Source of the DNA: Trochalopteron elliotii
Taxonomy: Eukaryota; Chordata; Aves; Passeriformes; Leiothrichidae
Assembly (NCBI GenBank): GCA_024734555.1
Contig: JANPWX010000452.1
Span: forward strand, 2,416,082 to 2,480,081
DNA: 64,000 nucleotides
Reading direction: 5' to 3'
Shown here: positions 63,011 through 64,000 of the stretch, piece by piece
Numbering within the stretch: the first letter of the stretch is position 1
How the letters are laid out: each line of letters starts with the position of its first letter
Position numbers and translations under genes: made by a program
The notes under the pieces: generated by a model
Database searches by the model: none
What the model saw: only the letters and a program-made list of their open reading frames with translations
Told to the model about the DNA's origin: nothing

Positions 63011-64000
63011 TAATTTAGCTGTAAGTAACAGAGCCATGGAGTCACATTAGGAGGTGTGATCACATCTTTCAGCAAAGCTCTGCTGTGTAGACTTATTGCT
63101 GTTCAGTTTAGTCTAGTACACAGCAACCTGTTGGCACAGAGCTCAGGCTGACAGCCTCTTGTTCTCTAGGTGCAGTATGGCAAAGTGCCACCCATGCATT
63201 TTTAATTCAGCCCTGTGACTTTTAAGTCAAAACAATAAAATTATATATACTGAGTGCAGAGTTGCCTGTGAATATTTGTATAAATTACTGCACAGTGTGG
63301 GTTTAGTGGCCATTTAAGAACAGATATATTAGGAAAAAAAAAAAAGAAAAAAGCAAAATAAACTGCTGTAGCACGGTGTTAGATTTCTAGTAGGCTTGAT
63401 GAACATGTACTGTTCAGCTACTTTACTCCTCTGTTACTGTGGTTAGGAAATTACTCCTTATCTGCAACTTATTGCAACTGCAGTCCCAAGCCTCTTTTGC
63501 TCAATTCTTTAGGGTACTGTGAAGGGATTGCCTGCTCAGCCCTTGGTGCAGGTATCCCACAGCCCATGGAAGTGGGTGACAAATGTCAGTGCACCTCTCA
63601 GAGCCCCTCAGCCCCACAAACACGGCCCTGCAGCCTGCTGGGCACCAGAGGTGGCTGTGGCAGAGGGCCCAGGAAACTCCGGGCAGGCAGAGTGCAGCTG
63701 CTCACACTGGTGGTGACAGGACATCCATCCCAACTCCACAGGTTTTGGGAAGGCTGCCCTTTGATTTAGACTATTACAAAGGAATACGTCACACCAGCAG
63801 CCCCTCTGCTCCACCTCTGTCCTGCACAGCTAAGGCCCTTTCTTTGGCCCATTATCAATTCAAGGTTATTTCAAACACTTTGAGCACTTTCTTGGTCATT
63901 CATTTGTCACAATTAACAAAACAGACATTAATTATCATATTAATTTGTTGATTTTTTTCCTTTAGGAGTTGGTGTCTAGATAGAAATGAAATCCTGCATG

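Larger units (their letters stand above)
53761..64000. other. Unique noncoding DNA, end of window
   Basis: No gene was recognised. A T-rich stretch at about 54570-54720 gives frames with artificial membrane-like character. AT-rich short duplications lie near 55714-55765. ATGCAAAT octamers occur at 57148-57155, 61223-61230 and 62717-62724. The patch at 58420-58680 and the end patch at about 63500-63830 are richer in G+C and carry overlapping frames on one or both strands without recognisable products. Stretches at 58940-59560 and 62380-63010 look like candidate conserved noncoding elements (see findings). Confidence 0.45.

Noticed and set aside
63497..63951. Four overlapping frames (65-122 codons) on both strands near the window end
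   Set aside because: Frames open in several phases in a G+C-rich patch reflect few stop codons by composition, and no product is recognised.
1..64000. CRISPR arrays, operons, bacterial promoters or phage genes
   Set aside because: There are no regularly spaced repeats and no dense coding. The repeats are avian CR1 and LTR elements, so the DNA is vertebrate.

Overview
This window looks like gene-poor, AT-rich nuclear DNA from a bird. The evidence is in the repeats. At least seven decayed CR1 (chicken repeat 1) LINE fragments are present. One of them, at 29085-29326 (+), ends in the degenerate short-repeat tail typical of avian CR1. There is also one old solo LTR of a bird endogenous retrovirus, of the ERVL-like type common in birds, at about 41816-42337 on the minus strand. 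No order, genus or chromosome can be assigned from the sequence alone.

I find no protein-coding gene that I can support. Every ATG-initiated open frame is short: the longest is 229 codons, most are 60-100, and none shows a domain or motif I recognise. Several sit inside the CR1 copies or the LTR. No tRNA, rRNA, known small RNA or CRISPR array was recognised. Bacterial-style features such as operons, ribosome binding sites and rho-independent terminators do not apply here. The window is therefore either intergenic (a gene desert) or lies within a very long intron.

Layout. 1-13 kb is unique AT-rich sequence with two CR1 fragments near 5.3-6.2 kb and small AT-rich duplications near 4.5-4.8 kb. 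At 13.3-14.3 kb there is a purine tract and the longest CR1 copy, which reaches into the old reverse-transcriptase reading frame. 14-35 kb is unique sequence with T- and A-rich tracts, two short tandem duplications (25.3 and 26.3 kb), a 41-base T run at 23.8 kb and CR1 fragments at 21.7 and 29.1 kb. At 35-48 kb come a CR1 copy (35.5 kb), a microexon-like site (38.1 kb), the LTR (41.8-42.3 kb), an exon-like site (45.9 kb) and another CR1 copy (47.3 kb). 48-64 kb is unique sequence with a Z-DNA-prone tract (48.8 kb), a possible minus-strand polyadenylation site (53.7 kb), and stretches near 58.9-59.6 and 62.4-63.0 kb that look like conserved regulatory DNA.

No new biological system is evident. 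The most testable leads are a 30-nt microexon-like segment at 38127-38156, an exon-like segment after 45912, a possible transcript 3' end at 53711-53716 (-), and two or three candidate conserved noncoding elements. All of these are inferences that need alignment or RNA data.
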